From the NCBI GenBank assembly GCA_014650475.1, contig BMVA01000003.1:524869-588868 (forward strand): a DNA stretch of 64,000 bases. The letters run 5' to 3'. This document shows positions 18,540-27,761 of the stretch, piece by piece (position 1 is the stretch's first letter; every line of letters starts with the position of its first letter). The stretch comes from Streptomyces albogriseolus (GTDB lineage: Bacteria; Actinomycetota; Actinomycetes; Streptomycetales; Streptomycetaceae). The position numbers and the translations under genes are program-made. The notes below the pieces were generated by a model that saw nothing but the letters and a program-made list of their open reading frames with translations, was not told the origin of the DNA and searched no databases.

Positions 18540-19813
18540 CTGGCGACCGGTTCCAGGATCTCCCGGCCGCCCAGGTAGGGACGCAGCACCTCGGGGACGC
18601 GGACCGAGCCGTCGGGCTGCTGGTGGTTCTCCAGGATCGCCACGATGGTGCGCGGTACGGCGCACAGCGTGCCGTTCAGCGTGGCCAGCGGGCGCACCTT
18701 CTTGTCCTCACGCACCCGGATCTGCAGGCGGCGCGACTGGAACTCGGTGCAGTCCGAGGTCGAGGTCAGCTCGCGGTACTTGCCCTGGGTCGGGATCCAC
18801 GCCTCGCAGTCGTACTTGCGGGCGGCCGAGGAGCCCAGGTCGCCCGAGGCGACGTCGATGACGCGGAACGGCAGCTCGAGCGAGGTCAGCCACTGCTTCT
18901 CCCACTCCAGCAGCCGCCGGTGCTCCTCCTGGGAGTCCTCCGGGGTGACGTAGGAGAACATCTCCACCTTGTCGAACTGGTGGACGCGGAAGATGCCCCG
19001 GGTGTCCTTGCCGTGCGAGCCGGCCTCGCGGCGGAAGCAGGGCGAGAAGCCCGCGTAGCGCAGCGGCAGCTTGTCGGCCTCCAGGATCTCGTCCATGTGG
19101 TAGGCGGCCAGGGCCACCTCGGACGTGCCGACCAGGTACAGGTCGTCCTTGTCCAGGTGGTAGACGTCCTGCGCGGCCTGGCCGAGGAAGCCGGTGCCCG
19201 CCATCGACTGGGGGCGCACCAGCGCCGGGGTCAGCATCGGCGTGAAGCCTGCCGCCGTGGCCTGCGCCATCGCGGCGTTCACCAGGGCCAGCTCGAGCAG
19301 CGCGCCGACACCGGTGAGGAAGTAGAAGCGGCTGCCGGAGACCTTGGCGCCGCGCTCGACGTCGATCGCGCCGAGGAGCTGGCCGAGCTCCAGGTGGTCC
19401 TTGGGCTCGAAGCCCTCCGCGGCGAAGTCGCGGACGGCGCCGTGCGTCTCCAGGGTGACGAAGTCCTCCTCGCCGCCGACGGGCACGTCGGGGTGGACGA
19501 GGTTGCTCAGCTTGAGCAGGAGCTCCTGGGTCTCGGTGTCGGCGGCGTCGCGCTCGGCGTCGGCGGCCTTGACGTCGGCCTTGAGCTGCTCGGCCCTCTT
19601 GAGCAGCTCGGCCTTCTCGTCGCCGGTGGCCCTGCCGATGAGCTTGCCGAGCGACTTCTGCTCGGCGCGCAGCTCGTCGAAGCGGACGCCGGACGACCTG
19701 CGCCGTTCGTCGGCAGACAGGAGGGCGTCGACGAGCGCGACGTCCTCTCCACGGGCGCGCTGCGAAGCGCGCACACGGTCGGGGTCCTCACGGAGCAGGC
19801 GAAGGTCAATCAC
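18536..19813 (-). CDS. serS: Seryl-tRNA synthetase
   Basis: SerRS, 425 aa, charges tRNA-Ser. The N-terminal arm (about 25-105) is an antiparallel coiled coil that grips the long variable arm of tRNA-Ser. The class II core follows: TGFLGQ, the motif 2 loop [25 protein letters not shown], and the motif 3 region [22 protein letters not shown] 19813 gives the standard N-terminus [10 protein letters not shown]. The next gene is coupled by GTGA. A tRNA-Ser gene lies 0.85 kb beyond its 3' end. Its promoter must lie in the DnaA-box-rich spacer 19814-20354. Confidence 0.97.
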   Translation of the reverse strand: MIDLRLLREDPDRVRASQRARGEDVALVDALLSADERRRSSGVRFDELRAEQKSLGKLIGRATGDEKAELLKRAEQLKADVKAADAERDAADTETQELLLKLSNLVHPDVPVGGEEDFVTLETHGAVRDFAAEGFEPKDHLELGQLLGAIDVERGAKVSGSRFYFLTGVGALLELALVNAAMAQATAAGFTPMLTPALVRPQSMAGTGFLGQAAQDVYHLDKDDLYLVGTSEVALAAYHMDEILEADKLPLRYAGFSPCFRREAGSHGKDTRGIFRVHQFDKVEMFSYVTPEDSQEEHRRLLEWEKQWLTSLELPFRVIDVASGDLGSSAARKYDCEAWIPTQGKYRELTSTSDCTEFQSRRLQIRVREDKKVRPLATLNGTLCAVPRTIVAILENHQQPDGSVRVPEVLRPYLGGREILEPVAR

Positions 19814-20007
19814 GCGGTCAAGGCTACCGGTGCGGGGTGACGGCTCACGACTCACTATTGCGGTGACGCGTTACGTGTCCCTTTGCTGATGAATTGTTCC
19901 TTGTGTTCCTCAAGGTCAATAAAAGGGGGCGCCACCGCTTGAAAGAGTCGGTCGCGCGGCTCAGGGTTGACCGGAAACCCTTGTGCCGCACGGTACTTGG
20001 AGCCGCG

Positions 20008-20320
20008 CTGTCCACAGGTGTCCACATCGCACGAAAAGTTATCCACAGGCTGTGGGGAAGATCTGTGGATGCCGGAATTGATCACTCCGAAAGGCTCGGC
20101 CGACAACGGGGATTCGCCGCACAAACGCGTTCCGCCGCCACTTTCGAGTGGAAAGACCTCCCCCTAAAGGATTGATCCCTTCAAAAAGGTGGACGAAGGG
20201 TGAGGTGCGACCCCATGAACGTGATCAGGGCTTGTCGGGCGATTTGTCGACCGAAGGCCGACTGGGTGTCGACTTGTCCCCAGGTCGAGAAGCGGACCTG
20301 TGGATAACTTCTGTGGATAA
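20008..20320. promoter_or_regulatory. DnaA-box cluster in the serS-pheA spacer
   Basis: The 541-bp spacer (19814-20354) holds no gene but at least six DnaA-box-like 9-mers. Plus-strand sites are CTGTCCACA (20008-20016), GTGTCCACA (20018-20026), TTATCCACA (20039-20047) and TTGTCCCCA (20274-20282); complementary sites TGTGGATAA occur at 20299-20307 and 20312-20320. Three are perfect TTATCCACA. Weaker ones are at 20051-20059 and 20064-20072. Literature describes a high-affinity DnaA cluster (D78) about 78 kb from oriC in S. coelicolor that titrates DnaA; this may be its counterpart, from memory. It may also regulate serS. Confidence 0.75.
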
Positions 20321-20354
20321 CGACAATCGGCAGGTAGGACCGGCGGCGGACCGG

Positions 20355-21287
20355 TCAGAACCGGCCGTCCTGGCAGCGCGCCACCCAGTCCGCCGCCCCC
20401 ACGAACTCCTCGTCCGACGTCCCCGGGAACGGCGGGCGCGCCTCGCCCGGCTTCACGTCCGCCCTCGGGTACGAGCCGAGGTAGCGCACCTGGAGGCAGA
20501 TGCGCTTCAGCCCCATCAGCGCCTCCGCCATCCTCCGGTCCGAGATGTGCCCCTCGGCGTCGATGCAGAAGCAGTAGTTGCCGATGCCGGCGCCGGTCGG
20601 CCGCGACTGGAGCAGCATCAGGTTGATGCCCCGGGTGGCGAACTCGCCCAGCAGGTCGCGCAGGCCGCCCGGGTGGTCGTCGCGCTGCCACAGCACCACG
20701 GAGGTCTTGTCCGCGCCGGTCGGCGCCGCAGGACGCGCGGGCCGGCCCACCAGCACGAACCGGGTCTGGGCGTTCTCCGCGTCGTGGATGCCCGTCTCCA
20801 GCGCCTCCAGCCCGTACCGGGCCGCCGCGAACTCGCCGGCGAAGGCGGCGTCATACCGGCCCTCCTGGACCAGCCGCGCGCCGTCCGCGTTCGAGGCGGC
20901 CGACTCCCAGACCGCCTCGGGCAGGTGGGTGCGCAGCCAGTTGCGCACCTGCGGCTGCGCGGCGGGATGGGCGGTCACCGTCTTGATGTCGGACAACTTG
21001 GAGCCCGGGCGGACCAGCAGCGCGAAGGTGATCGACAGCAGCACCTCGCGGTAGATCATCAGCGGGGTGCCCGCGACCAGCTCGTCGAGAGTGGTGGTGA
21101 TCCCACCCTCCACCGAGTTCTCGATGGGGACGAACGCGGCCTCGGCCTCGCCGGCACGTACCGCGTCGAGGGCGGACTGCACGGACACGTACGGGACCAG
21201 CTCACGCGTGGCCGCCTCGGGAAGCGTACGCAGAGCGACTTCGGTGAACGTGCCCTCTGGGCCGAGATACGCATAGCTCGCTGGCAT
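20355..21287 (-). CDS. pheA: Prephenate dehydratase
   Basis: This 310-aa enzyme converts prephenate to phenylpyruvate in phenylalanine synthesis. The catalytic part (1-185) has YAYLGPEGTFTEVAL, PIENSVEGGITTTLDEL and the TRF motif in NAQTRFVLVG, whose Thr is catalytic. The C-terminal ACT domain (about 200-285) has GGLRDLLGEFATRGINLMLLQSRP, the Phe-binding regulatory region, so feedback inhibition is expected. It stands alone on the minus strand with the DnaA-box cluster downstream. The chorismate mutase domain of the E. coli fused enzyme is absent, as is normal in actinobacteria. Confidence 0.95.
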   Translation of the reverse strand: MPASYAYLGPEGTFTEVALRTLPEAATRELVPYVSVQSALDAVRAGEAEAAFVPIENSVEGGITTTLDELVAGTPLMIYREVLLSITFALLVRPGSKLSDIKTVTAHPAAQPQVRNWLRTHLPEAVWESAASNADGARLVQEGRYDAAFAGEFAAARYGLEALETGIHDAENAQTRFVLVGRPARPAAPTGADKTSVVLWQRDDHPGGLRDLLGEFATRGINLMLLQSRPTGAGIGNYCFCIDAEGHISDRRMAEALMGLKRICLQVRYLGSYPRADVKPGEARPPFPGTSDEEFVGAADWVARCQDGRF

Positions 21288-21358
21288 GACCTCACCCTAA
21301 TGGGCCCACGCGGACGCCCCCTCCTGAGACTGCTCGCGCGGGTGACACCGGGCGGTTC

Positions 21359-22642
21359 TCACCCCTCCAGCAGCGCCTGACCGACATACTCGCCCTCCGC
21401 CGCCCCGCCCGGGACCGCGAACAGCCCGCTCGCCTCGTGGCGGACGAACGGCGTCAGCGCGTCGCCCCGGTCGAGCTTGCGCTGCACCGGCACGAAGCCC
21501 CGCAGCGGATCGGCCTGCCAGCAGACGAACAGCAGGCCGGCGTCCGGTGCCCCGTCCGCGTCGATGCCGTCGTGGTACGAGAACGGCCGGCGCAGCATCG
21601 CCGCCCCGCCGTTCTGGTCGGGCCGCGTGATCCGTGCGTGCGCGTTGAACGGGACGACCAGATTGCCCTTGGCGTCGGTCTTCTCCAGGTCCATCTCGGT
21701 CGTCTCGTCACCCCCGGAGAGCGGGGCGCCGTCCGCCTTGCGCCGCCCGATGACGCCTTCCTGCTCCCTGAGCGACAGCTTCTCCCAGTCGTCCAGCAGC
21801 ATGCGGATACGGCGGACGACCACGTAGGAGCCGTTCGCCATCCAGGCGGGCTCGCCCTGCTCCGGCACGAAGACCCGCTCGCCGAAGTCGGGCTCCTCGG
21901 GCTTCGGATTGCGGGTGCCGTCGACCTGGCCCATCAGATTGCGGGTGGTCATCGGGCGGGCGGTGGCGCCCGGCGAGCGGTTGAAGCCGTTCATCTGCCA
22001 GCGCACCCGGGCCGCAGCACCCGCGTCCTTCTGCACCGCCCGCAGGGCGTGGAACGCCACCAGGGCGTCGTCCGCGCCGATCTGCACCCACAGGTCCCCG
22101 TCGCTGCGGGCCCGGTCGAGGCGGTCGGAGGAGAAGGCGGGCAGCGGGTCCAGGGCGGCCGGACGCTGCTTCTCCAGCCCGGTGCGCGCGAAGAAGCTGT
22201 GCCCGAAACCGAAGGTCAGGGTGAGCGAGGAGGGCCCGGCGTCACGGGCCACGTCGCTGTCGCCCTCGGCGTCGAATTCCCCGGCCATCAGCCGCCGGGC
22301 GGTGTCGGACCAGCGGCGCAGCAACGCGGCCGCCTCCTTGCGTCCGGCGCCGGGCACCAGGTCGAAGGCGAGGAGATGGCCGCGCGACTGGAGCGGGTCG
22401 GTGATGCCCGGCTGGTGTTTCACGTGAAACGGCACCTTTGTGGCGCCGACCGAGGTGAGCGGGGTGGCCCCGGAGGGCGCCGACGCGTACCCGACGGCAC
22501 CCCCCGCTGCCCCGAGGACGAGCCCGGTGGCGCCGGCCGTGCCGAGCAGGCGTCGCCGCGAGATGCCCGATCCGGAGGCGGCGGATTCCGGCCGGGGCTC
22601 CTCCTCGGGAGTGAGGGTCTGCGACAGGGAAGGGTCAGCCAT
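21359..22642 (-). CDS. dtpA: Tat-exported Dyp-type heme peroxidase
   Basis: This 427-aa protein of the EfeB/Dyp family has a twin-arginine signal (SGISRRRLLGTAGATGLVLGAAGG, residues about 24-47). It matches the S. lividans DtpA type, which acts with copper proteins in hyphal development (from literature). GQVDGTRNP near residue 235 holds the distal Asp of the Dyp motif. The downstream HARITRPD probably supplies the proximal heme His. It lies last in a minus-strand copper operon, seven bases after the CopC-CopD gene. A parS palindrome forms Phe-His-Val-Lys just after the signal peptide. Confidence 0.87.
   Translation of the reverse strand: MADPSLSQTLTPEEEPRPESAASGSGISRRRLLGTAGATGLVLGAAGGAVGYASAPSGATPLTSVGATKVPFHVKHQPGITDPLQSRGHLLAFDLVPGAGRKEAAALLRRWSDTARRLMAGEFDAEGDSDVARDAGPSSLTLTFGFGHSFFARTGLEKQRPAALDPLPAFSSDRLDRARSDGDLWVQIGADDALVAFHALRAVQKDAGAAARVRWQMNGFNRSPGATARPMTTRNLMGQVDGTRNPKPEEPDFGERVFVPEQGEPAWMANGSYVVVRRIRMLLDDWEKLSLREQEGVIGRRKADGAPLSGGDETTEMDLEKTDAKGNLVVPFNAHARITRPDQNGGAAMLRRPFSYHDGIDADGAPDAGLLFVCWQADPLRGFVPVQRKLDRGDALTPFVRHEASGLFAVPGGAAEGEYVGQALLEG
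22417..22430. promoter_or_regulatory. parS site 3 (ParB binding)
   Basis: A perfect GTTTCACGTGAAAC palindrome lies within the peroxidase gene, read in frame as Phe-His-Val-Lys after the Tat signal peptide. This linker tolerates sequence change, which may explain why a parS can sit here. Confidence 0.9.
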
Positions 22643-22648
22643 GGTGGT

Positions 22649-24625
22649 TCAGCCGATCTGAGCGTTCTTGGAGACGGTCACCTGGTCGATGTCGGAGGTC
22701 CGCACGGTCACCTCGACCTTCCAGTCGCCCGCCATGGGGATCTGCACTCCGCTCGCCGACCAGTGTCCGGTGGTGATGCGGTCGGGGGCGACGGGCAGCG
22801 GCCCGATGTCCTGGGCGGCGAGGGTGAGGGCGATCTTCACCTCGGGAACGTCGACCGGCGTGCCGTCCGGTCCCTCGACGTAGACGTGCAGGGCGTTGTC
22901 GCCGGCCTGGGCGGGGTCGAGGTCGACCGAGACGACGCCCTTGCCGTTCGTGCCGCCGGTGTCGAAGGGCATGGTCAGGCTCACCGCACCACTGCCCTGC
23001 CCGGTCGCCGGGGCCGAGGACGAGGTGGCGGCGGCCGCCCGCGCGTCCTGCTCGGTGCGGCCCGGCTCGGTCTGCGTCAGCACCGTGGTGACGGCCAGCA
23101 GCACCACGGCGACGCCCGCCTCGGCGAGCACCGAGCGGCGCAGGCCGAAGCGGTTCGGGTCGGCGTCCCGCAGCCGCTTCTGCCGGGCGGCCTCCGTCGC
23201 GGCCCGCTGCCGGGCGAGCTGCGCGGCCCGTACGGCATCGTGTCCGGCCTCGGTCTTCCCCGCCTCGGAGGTCTCGGACGCCGTGGCCGGAGCGGTACCG
23301 GCAGGCTGCTTCTCCTCCTCGGCCCTCTCGGCCTCCTCCGCCGCCGCGGATCCGCGCGCGTCGGCCAGCCGCCGGGTCCAGCGGCGCGACATGAAGGCCA
23401 CGGCGACCATCACGGCCACCAGCGCGATCTTGGCGAGCAGCAGCTGTCCGTACCGGGTGTCGGTGAAGGCGGACCAGGAGCCGAGCTGCCGCCAGCTCTG
23501 GTAGACGCCGGTGACGGCCAGCGTCACCACGCTGCCGAAGGCGAGGCGCGAGAACCGCCGGACGGCGTCATGTCCGACCGGGGTCTCCACGGGCGCGCGG
23601 TGGAGCGCGACGAGAAGGGCGGTGAGCCCGCCCAGCCAGGCGGCGACCGCCAGCAGGTGCACCACGTCGACCGGCATGGCCACGCCCGCCTGGAGCCCTT
23701 GCGAGGCGTGCTCGGACATGGCCCAGCTCGCGGCCAGACCGGCCGCCACGACCGTCCCGCCGAGGGCCAGCCCGAAGGTCAGGTCCCGCTTGTCCGGCTC
23801 GCCGCCGTCACCGTCGCCGGGGTGATCCGGGGCAGCGTCCGCCGTCCGGGCGTACGCCCCGAACAGCACCGCGATGAACAGCGCCGCCGTGGCGAGCAGC
23901 AGCAGCCGCGACACCAGGGCCGCGCCCGTCTTGGTCTGGAGCACGTCGCCCAGCAGCTCCAGGTCGAAGACGTCGCCGACCCTGCCGGAGGTGGTGTACG
24001 AGCCGCGCAGCATCAGCAGGCCCAGCGTGGCGGCGGTGAGCGCGAGCCATCCGGAGACGACCAGACGCTGGACCGCCCGCACCCGGGCGCCCGGCGCCCA
24101 GCACGCGAGGACGAAGGCGGCGCCGCCCGCCAGGACGACGAAGCCCGCGTAGGAGACGTAGCGGCCGAAGCCGTAGAGCCACCCCACGAGGCCGTCGTCG
24201 GAGGCCTGCGCGGAGACCGAGACGGTCGTCTCCGAGGGGGCGCCGATGGAGAAGGTGAAGGCGCCGGCGACCGGATGGCTGTCGGCGGACACCACCTGGT
24301 AGGCCACCGTGTACGTGCCGTCGGGCAGCCCGCTCACCAGCGGCACGCTGTACGTGGTGCCGCTGGGGTTGGCCGGGTCGCCCTTGTCCACCCGCTCGCC
24401 CTTGGGGTCGAGCACCCGCACCGAGTCGTCGCCCACCGCGACCGGCTCCGAGAAGGTGAGCGAGACCCGCGTGGGCGCCGTGTCGACCACCGCCCCCTGC
24501 GCGGGGTCGCTGCCGGTCAGCGCGGCGTGCGCGGAGGCGGGAGCGGCCCCGGCGAGAAGCGCGCCGGCGACGGCCAGGATCAGCAGCACCAGGATCCGTA
24601 CGCGGGGGGCGATGATCTGGGTCAC
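22649..24625 (-). CDS. Fused CopC-CopD copper protein
   Basis: This 658-aa protein has a signal peptide (residues about 1-32, ending ASA-HAA), a CopC domain whose first His (HAALTGSDP) binds copper, and a CopD/YcnJ membrane part of eight or more helices (about 150-440). After a charged loop and one more helix comes a C-terminal extracytoplasmic domain (about 540-650) of the YtkA-like kind. CopC-CopD fusions bind extracellular copper and pass it inward. It follows PCu(A)C by 13 nt and precedes the peroxidase by six, so all belong to one operon. The alanine- and glutamate-rich loop near 430-490 is probably disordered. Confidence 0.88.
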   Translation of the reverse strand: MTQIIAPRVRILVLLILAVAGALLAGAAPASAHAALTGSDPAQGAVVDTAPTRVSLTFSEPVAVGDDSVRVLDPKGERVDKGDPANPSGTTYSVPLVSGLPDGTYTVAYQVVSADSHPVAGAFTFSIGAPSETTVSVSAQASDDGLVGWLYGFGRYVSYAGFVVLAGGAAFVLACWAPGARVRAVQRLVVSGWLALTAATLGLLMLRGSYTTSGRVGDVFDLELLGDVLQTKTGAALVSRLLLLATAALFIAVLFGAYARTADAAPDHPGDGDGGEPDKRDLTFGLALGGTVVAAGLAASWAMSEHASQGLQAGVAMPVDVVHLLAVAAWLGGLTALLVALHRAPVETPVGHDAVRRFSRLAFGSVVTLAVTGVYQSWRQLGSWSAFTDTRYGQLLLAKIALVAVMVAVAFMSRRWTRRLADARGSAAAEEAERAEEEKQPAGTAPATASETSEAGKTEAGHDAVRAAQLARQRAATEAARQKRLRDADPNRFGLRRSVLAEAGVAVVLLAVTTVLTQTEPGRTEQDARAAAATSSSAPATGQGSGAVSLTMPFDTGGTNGKGVVSVDLDPAQAGDNALHVYVEGPDGTPVDVPEVKIALTLAAQDIGPLPVAPDRITTGHWSASGVQIPMAGDWKVEVTVRTSDIDQVTVSKNAQIG

Positions 24626-24638
24626 GGGGGTGTCTCCC

Positions 24639-25088
24639 TCAGTGTCCGGTCGTCGGGCGGTAGGTGGCCGGCTTCACCGGGACCTCGACCGTGACAGGGT
24701 CGGAGTGGGCGAAACGCAGCTCGACGGAGACCTTCTGACCCTGCTTCGGCTTGCGCTTCAGCTGCTCGAACATCAGATGGTTGCCGCCGCTCTCCAGCAC
24801 GAGGCTGCCGTGGGCCGGGATGTCGAGGGACTCGACCTCGCGCATCGACCCGTCAACGGTCTCGTGCACGGTGACCTGGCCGGCGACGTCGCTGCTGACC
24901 GCGGTCAGCCGGTCCGCTGCGTCGCCGTCGTTGGTGATCGTGAGGAAGCCCGCGGCCAGGTCCGACACCGGCTGCGGCATGTACGCGGCTCCGACCGACA
25001 GCCGTGCCGAGCCGTCGTCCGAGCCGCCGCACGCGGTCAGGGCCAGGGCGCAGGACACGGCCAGGGCGGCGGCCGCGCGGTGCCTCAC
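24639..25088 (-). CDS. PCu(A)C copper chaperone, lipoprotein
   Basis: This 149-aa exported chaperone passes Cu(I) to the CuA or CuB sites of cytochrome oxidase. The N-terminus has a lipobox (LTAC-GG near residue 20). Cu(I) ligands are visible in VHETVDGSMRE (His, Met) and GGNHLMFEQL (His, Met), the conserved HxnMx21HxM pattern. The GTG start at 25088 overlaps the Sco stop as GTGA. In S. lividans the matching protein (ECuC) works upstream of Sco (literature, from memory). Together with Sco it should load copper to aa3 oxidase. Confidence 0.9.
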   Translation of the reverse strand: MRHRAAAALAVSCALALTACGGSDDGSARLSVGAAYMPQPVSDLAAGFLTITNDGDAADRLTAVSSDVAGQVTVHETVDGSMREVESLDIPAHGSLVLESGGNHLMFEQLKRKPKQGQKVSVELRFAHSDPVTVEVPVKPATYRPTTGH

Positions 25089-25741
25089 GGGTTCTCCCCC
25101 TTGATGATCCTGGGCAGGTCCTGGGCATAGTCCTCGACGGTGGCGTCCTCGCCGTAGAGGACGTAACCGCCGTCCGTCTTCGGGGAGAAGGCGATGACCT
25201 GGGTGCCGTGGTCGGAGACGGTCTTGCCGTTGTCGTCCTTGCGCGGCGGGTCGATGGAGATGCCGAGGGTGCGGGCGCCGGCCTGGATGGTGGCGAAGTC
25301 GCCGGTCAGACCGACCACCTGGGAGTCGATGCCCTTGAGCCACTTGCCGAGCTCGGCGGGGGTGTCCCGTTCGGGGTCGGTGGTGACGAAGACAATCAGC
25401 AGCTGGTCCTGCTGTTCCTTCGGGAGCTGCTTCTTGGCCACCGCGATGTTGTTCATCGTCAGCGGGCAGACGTCGGGGCAGTGCATGTAGCCGAAGTAGA
25501 TCAGCGTGGGCCGGCCCGCGGTCCGCTCTCGGAAGTCGTACGGCTTGCCCTGGGTGTCGGTGAGGACGAGGTCGGGCTTCTCGAAGGGCTTGTCGAGGAC
25601 GGTGGCCGCCTTCTGGCCGCCGGTCTCCTCGGAGACCACGGAGACGGGCGAACCGCTGTCGCCGTCGTCACCGCCGCAGGCGGTGAGGGTCAGCGGGACG
25701 ACGGCGAGCAGAGCCGCCGCCACGAGGGTCTTCTTGCGCAT
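25085..25741 (-). CDS. sco: Sco1/SenC copper chaperone, lipoprotein
   Basis: This 218-aa Sco-family protein is tethered by a lipobox (LTAC-GG, residue about 22). The thioredoxin-like domain has the CxxxC site in HCPDVCPLT and a distant His in SDHGTQVIAF, the three copper ligands. It helps assemble the CuA centre of cytochrome c oxidase and possibly senses redox state. It is the second gene of the copper operon, 88 nt after YcnI and coupled to PCu(A)C. All ligand residues are intact. Confidence 0.93.
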   Translation of the reverse strand: MRKKTLVAAALLAVVPLTLTACGGDDGDSGSPVSVVSEETGGQKAATVLDKPFEKPDLVLTDTQGKPYDFRERTAGRPTLIYFGYMHCPDVCPLTMNNIAVAKKQLPKEQQDQLLIVFVTTDPERDTPAELGKWLKGIDSQVVGLTGDFATIQAGARTLGISIDPPRKDDNGKTVSDHGTQVIAFSPKTDGGYVLYGEDATVEDYAQDLPRIIKGENP

Positions 25742-25829
25742 GGGATGGTCCTGAAGGTGGGTGTGCGGCGCGCACCGGGAGGCCGCGGGGCCGCGGCCGG
25801 CCCCGGCGCGCGCCGTGGAGAGGGGAGGC

Positions 25830-26573
25830 TCAGGCGGTGCGCCGGCGCCCGGCGAGCACGCCGTACGCGACGCCCGCGGCGCCGACCACGATGCCGACGA
25901 CGCCCAGCACGCGGGCGGTGGTGTCGGTGCCGCCGGAGTCGTCGCCGGACGCGGCGGAGGTCTCGGCGGAGGCCTTTTCCGCGTCGTCGGACGCCTTGTC
26001 GTCGTCGGCGGCGGCGCCGTGCCCGTGGCCGTCCTCGGCGGGCGCGGTCAGGGCGAGCACCGGAGCCGGGTTGTCGGGCTCGTCCTGGCCTTCCTGCGGC
26101 ACCTCGATCCAGCGGACGACCTCCTTGCTGGAGTACGTCTGCAGGGCCTTGAAGACGAGCTGGTCGGTGTTCTCGGGCAGCGTTCCGACGGACACCGGGA
26201 ACTTCTGGAAGAAGCCCGGCTTGATCCCCTCGCCCTTGGCGGTCCAGGTGACCTTGGTGACGGCCTCGTCGATCTTCTTGCCGTGCACCTCGAGCGGCTC
26301 GGCCAGGCGCGACTTGGTGACCTTGATGTCCCAGCCCTCGACGGGCTGCGGCAGCACGGACGACAGGGGGTGGTCCGACGGGAAGGTGACCTCGAGCTTG
26401 GTGGTCGAGGCGTCGTCCCGCTCGTTGGGGACCTTGAAGCCGACGACCGCGTAGCCGCCCTTGGCGGCCTCACCCTCGGGCTGCACGCTCACGTGCGCGA
26501 AGCAAGGGGAGGACACGGCGAGGACGGCGGCGCCGGCGACGGCGCCGGCGGCGGCGATACGGGAAGCCTTCAT
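25830..26573 (-). CDS. YcnI-family copper-binding membrane protein
   Basis: This 247-aa protein has a signal peptide (about 1-26, ending FA-HVSV), so the mature chain starts with His, a copper brace ligand known in YcnI/DUF1775. The DUF1775 domain (about 27-180) contains GYAVVGFKVPNE and VEGWDIKVTKS. A disordered acidic linker with GHGHGAA follows, then a C-terminal membrane helix (VLGVVGIVVGAAGVAYGVLAG) and basic tail. It is the first gene of the copper operon and probably binds extracellular Cu(II). The ATG 26573 start is chosen by its signal peptide. Confidence 0.88.
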   Translation of the reverse strand: MKASRIAAAGAVAGAAVLAVSSPCFAHVSVQPEGEAAKGGYAVVGFKVPNERDDASTTKLEVTFPSDHPLSSVLPQPVEGWDIKVTKSRLAEPLEVHGKKIDEAVTKVTWTAKGEGIKPGFFQKFPVSVGTLPENTDQLVFKALQTYSSKEVVRWIEVPQEGQDEPDNPAPVLALTAPAEDGHGHGAAADDDKASDDAEKASAETSAASGDDSGGTDTTARVLGVVGIVVGAAGVAYGVLAGRRRTA

Positions 26574-26755
26574 GGCAGAAGCACTCCGCTTCGTTAGAGG
26601 TTTCACTGACGGTGAGGATTGCGCGGCGCGGACGGCCGGTCGTTCCTTCGGCGGGACGACGGCCGGGCGCACGCGGCGGAACCGGCGCACACGCGTGCTG
26701 CACGGAGGCGCCCCTCAGCTCGTCCGGAAACCCCGGAACGGTGGGTCGCCCCGCG

Positions 26756-27541
26756 TCAGGCGGCGAGCGCGAGTGCGGAGGCGGAGGCCGGGGGACCGCG
26801 GCGGACCACCGTGTGGTGCAGCCCCGCGGAGCGCGGCGGGAGCGGTGCGAGCAGCGCGGTGCGCGGGGTGATCGGGCCCGCCTCGGGCGCGCCGGGGAGT
26901 CCGGCGCGCAGGGCCCGCACCAGGGCGAGCGCCCCGCGGAGCGACCGCACGAGGGCGCCTTCGGCGACACCCTGCGCGGACAGGTCGGCCAGGCGCAGCA
27001 GCGCCAGGTCGCCCCGGCGCAGCAGCCATCCCGCGGCCAGCGCGGCGAGGACATGGCCGAGCAGCATCGGCAGCGACGGCAGCAGCGACTCCGCCGGTCC
27101 GGCCGTCACGGTCCCGGCCGCGTGGGTCCCGGTCCCGTGCGGGGTGATCCGGGCGTCGGCGAGGAGCCGCTGGGCCTCGGCCGGGCTGATCGCGCGGGGC
27201 CCGCACAGCAGGCGGGCGGCCTGGGCGACCAGGGCGGCGTCGGACGCGGTGCCCGTGGGCGTGCCGTGCTGCCCGAGACCGAACAGGGTGTGCAGCGCGG
27301 TCTGCCCGCCGGCCAGCAGCGCGGTGATCACCGGCAGCGGGCGGGTCCGCCCGGCGAGCGGCACGGCGACGGCGACGGCCGCGAGGAATCCCGCGCCGAG
27401 CGTCCACAGCGGGACGGCGTCGCAGGAGGCGAGCGAATGGCCTGCCCCGGCCAGCACGACACAGACCGCGGCGAACACCGCGGCCCGCAGGATCCGGAGT
27501 CCTCGTCCGGCGCGCGTCGTGCGCGGATAAGGGGCAGACAT
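26756..27541 (-). CDS. Integral membrane protein of unknown function
   Basis: This 261-aa protein has about five hydrophobic stretches: ILRAAVFAAVCVVLAGAGHSLA, LWTLGAGFLAAVAVAVPLAG, PLPVITALLAGGQTALHTLFG, LPMLLGHVLAALAAGWLL and ALALVRALRAGL. A loop near residues 110-155 is hydrophilic. His residues in GHSLASCD, HTLFGLGQHGT and LLGHVLAALAAG recur near membrane faces, which, next to a copper operon on the same strand (182 nt away), could mean metal binding; that is inference. I do not recognise the family. Confidence 0.72.
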   Translation of the reverse strand: MSAPYPRTTRAGRGLRILRAAVFAAVCVVLAGAGHSLASCDAVPLWTLGAGFLAAVAVAVPLAGRTRPLPVITALLAGGQTALHTLFGLGQHGTPTGTASDAALVAQAARLLCGPRAISPAEAQRLLADARITPHGTGTHAAGTVTAGPAESLLPSLPMLLGHVLAALAAGWLLRRGDLALLRLADLSAQGVAEGALVRSLRGALALVRALRAGLPGAPEAGPITPRTALLAPLPPRSAGLHHTVVRRGPPASASALALAA

Positions 27542-27761
27542 GGCGGCCTCATCATCGCACCAGCCGCCGGGGCGCCGTACGCCAGGTCCGCAAGATGAGG
27601 TACGACCGTAAGATCACCTGTGCGGTGCGGTGTCCCGCATACACCGATCGGCTCCCCGGTGCACCCGCCATATGGGCGGTCTCACGTCAACTTCGCGCTT
27701 ACAGGTGACCACTCAGGGCAATACGTAACGGTATGTCGAGCCGCAGCCAGGAGGCTGGAGC

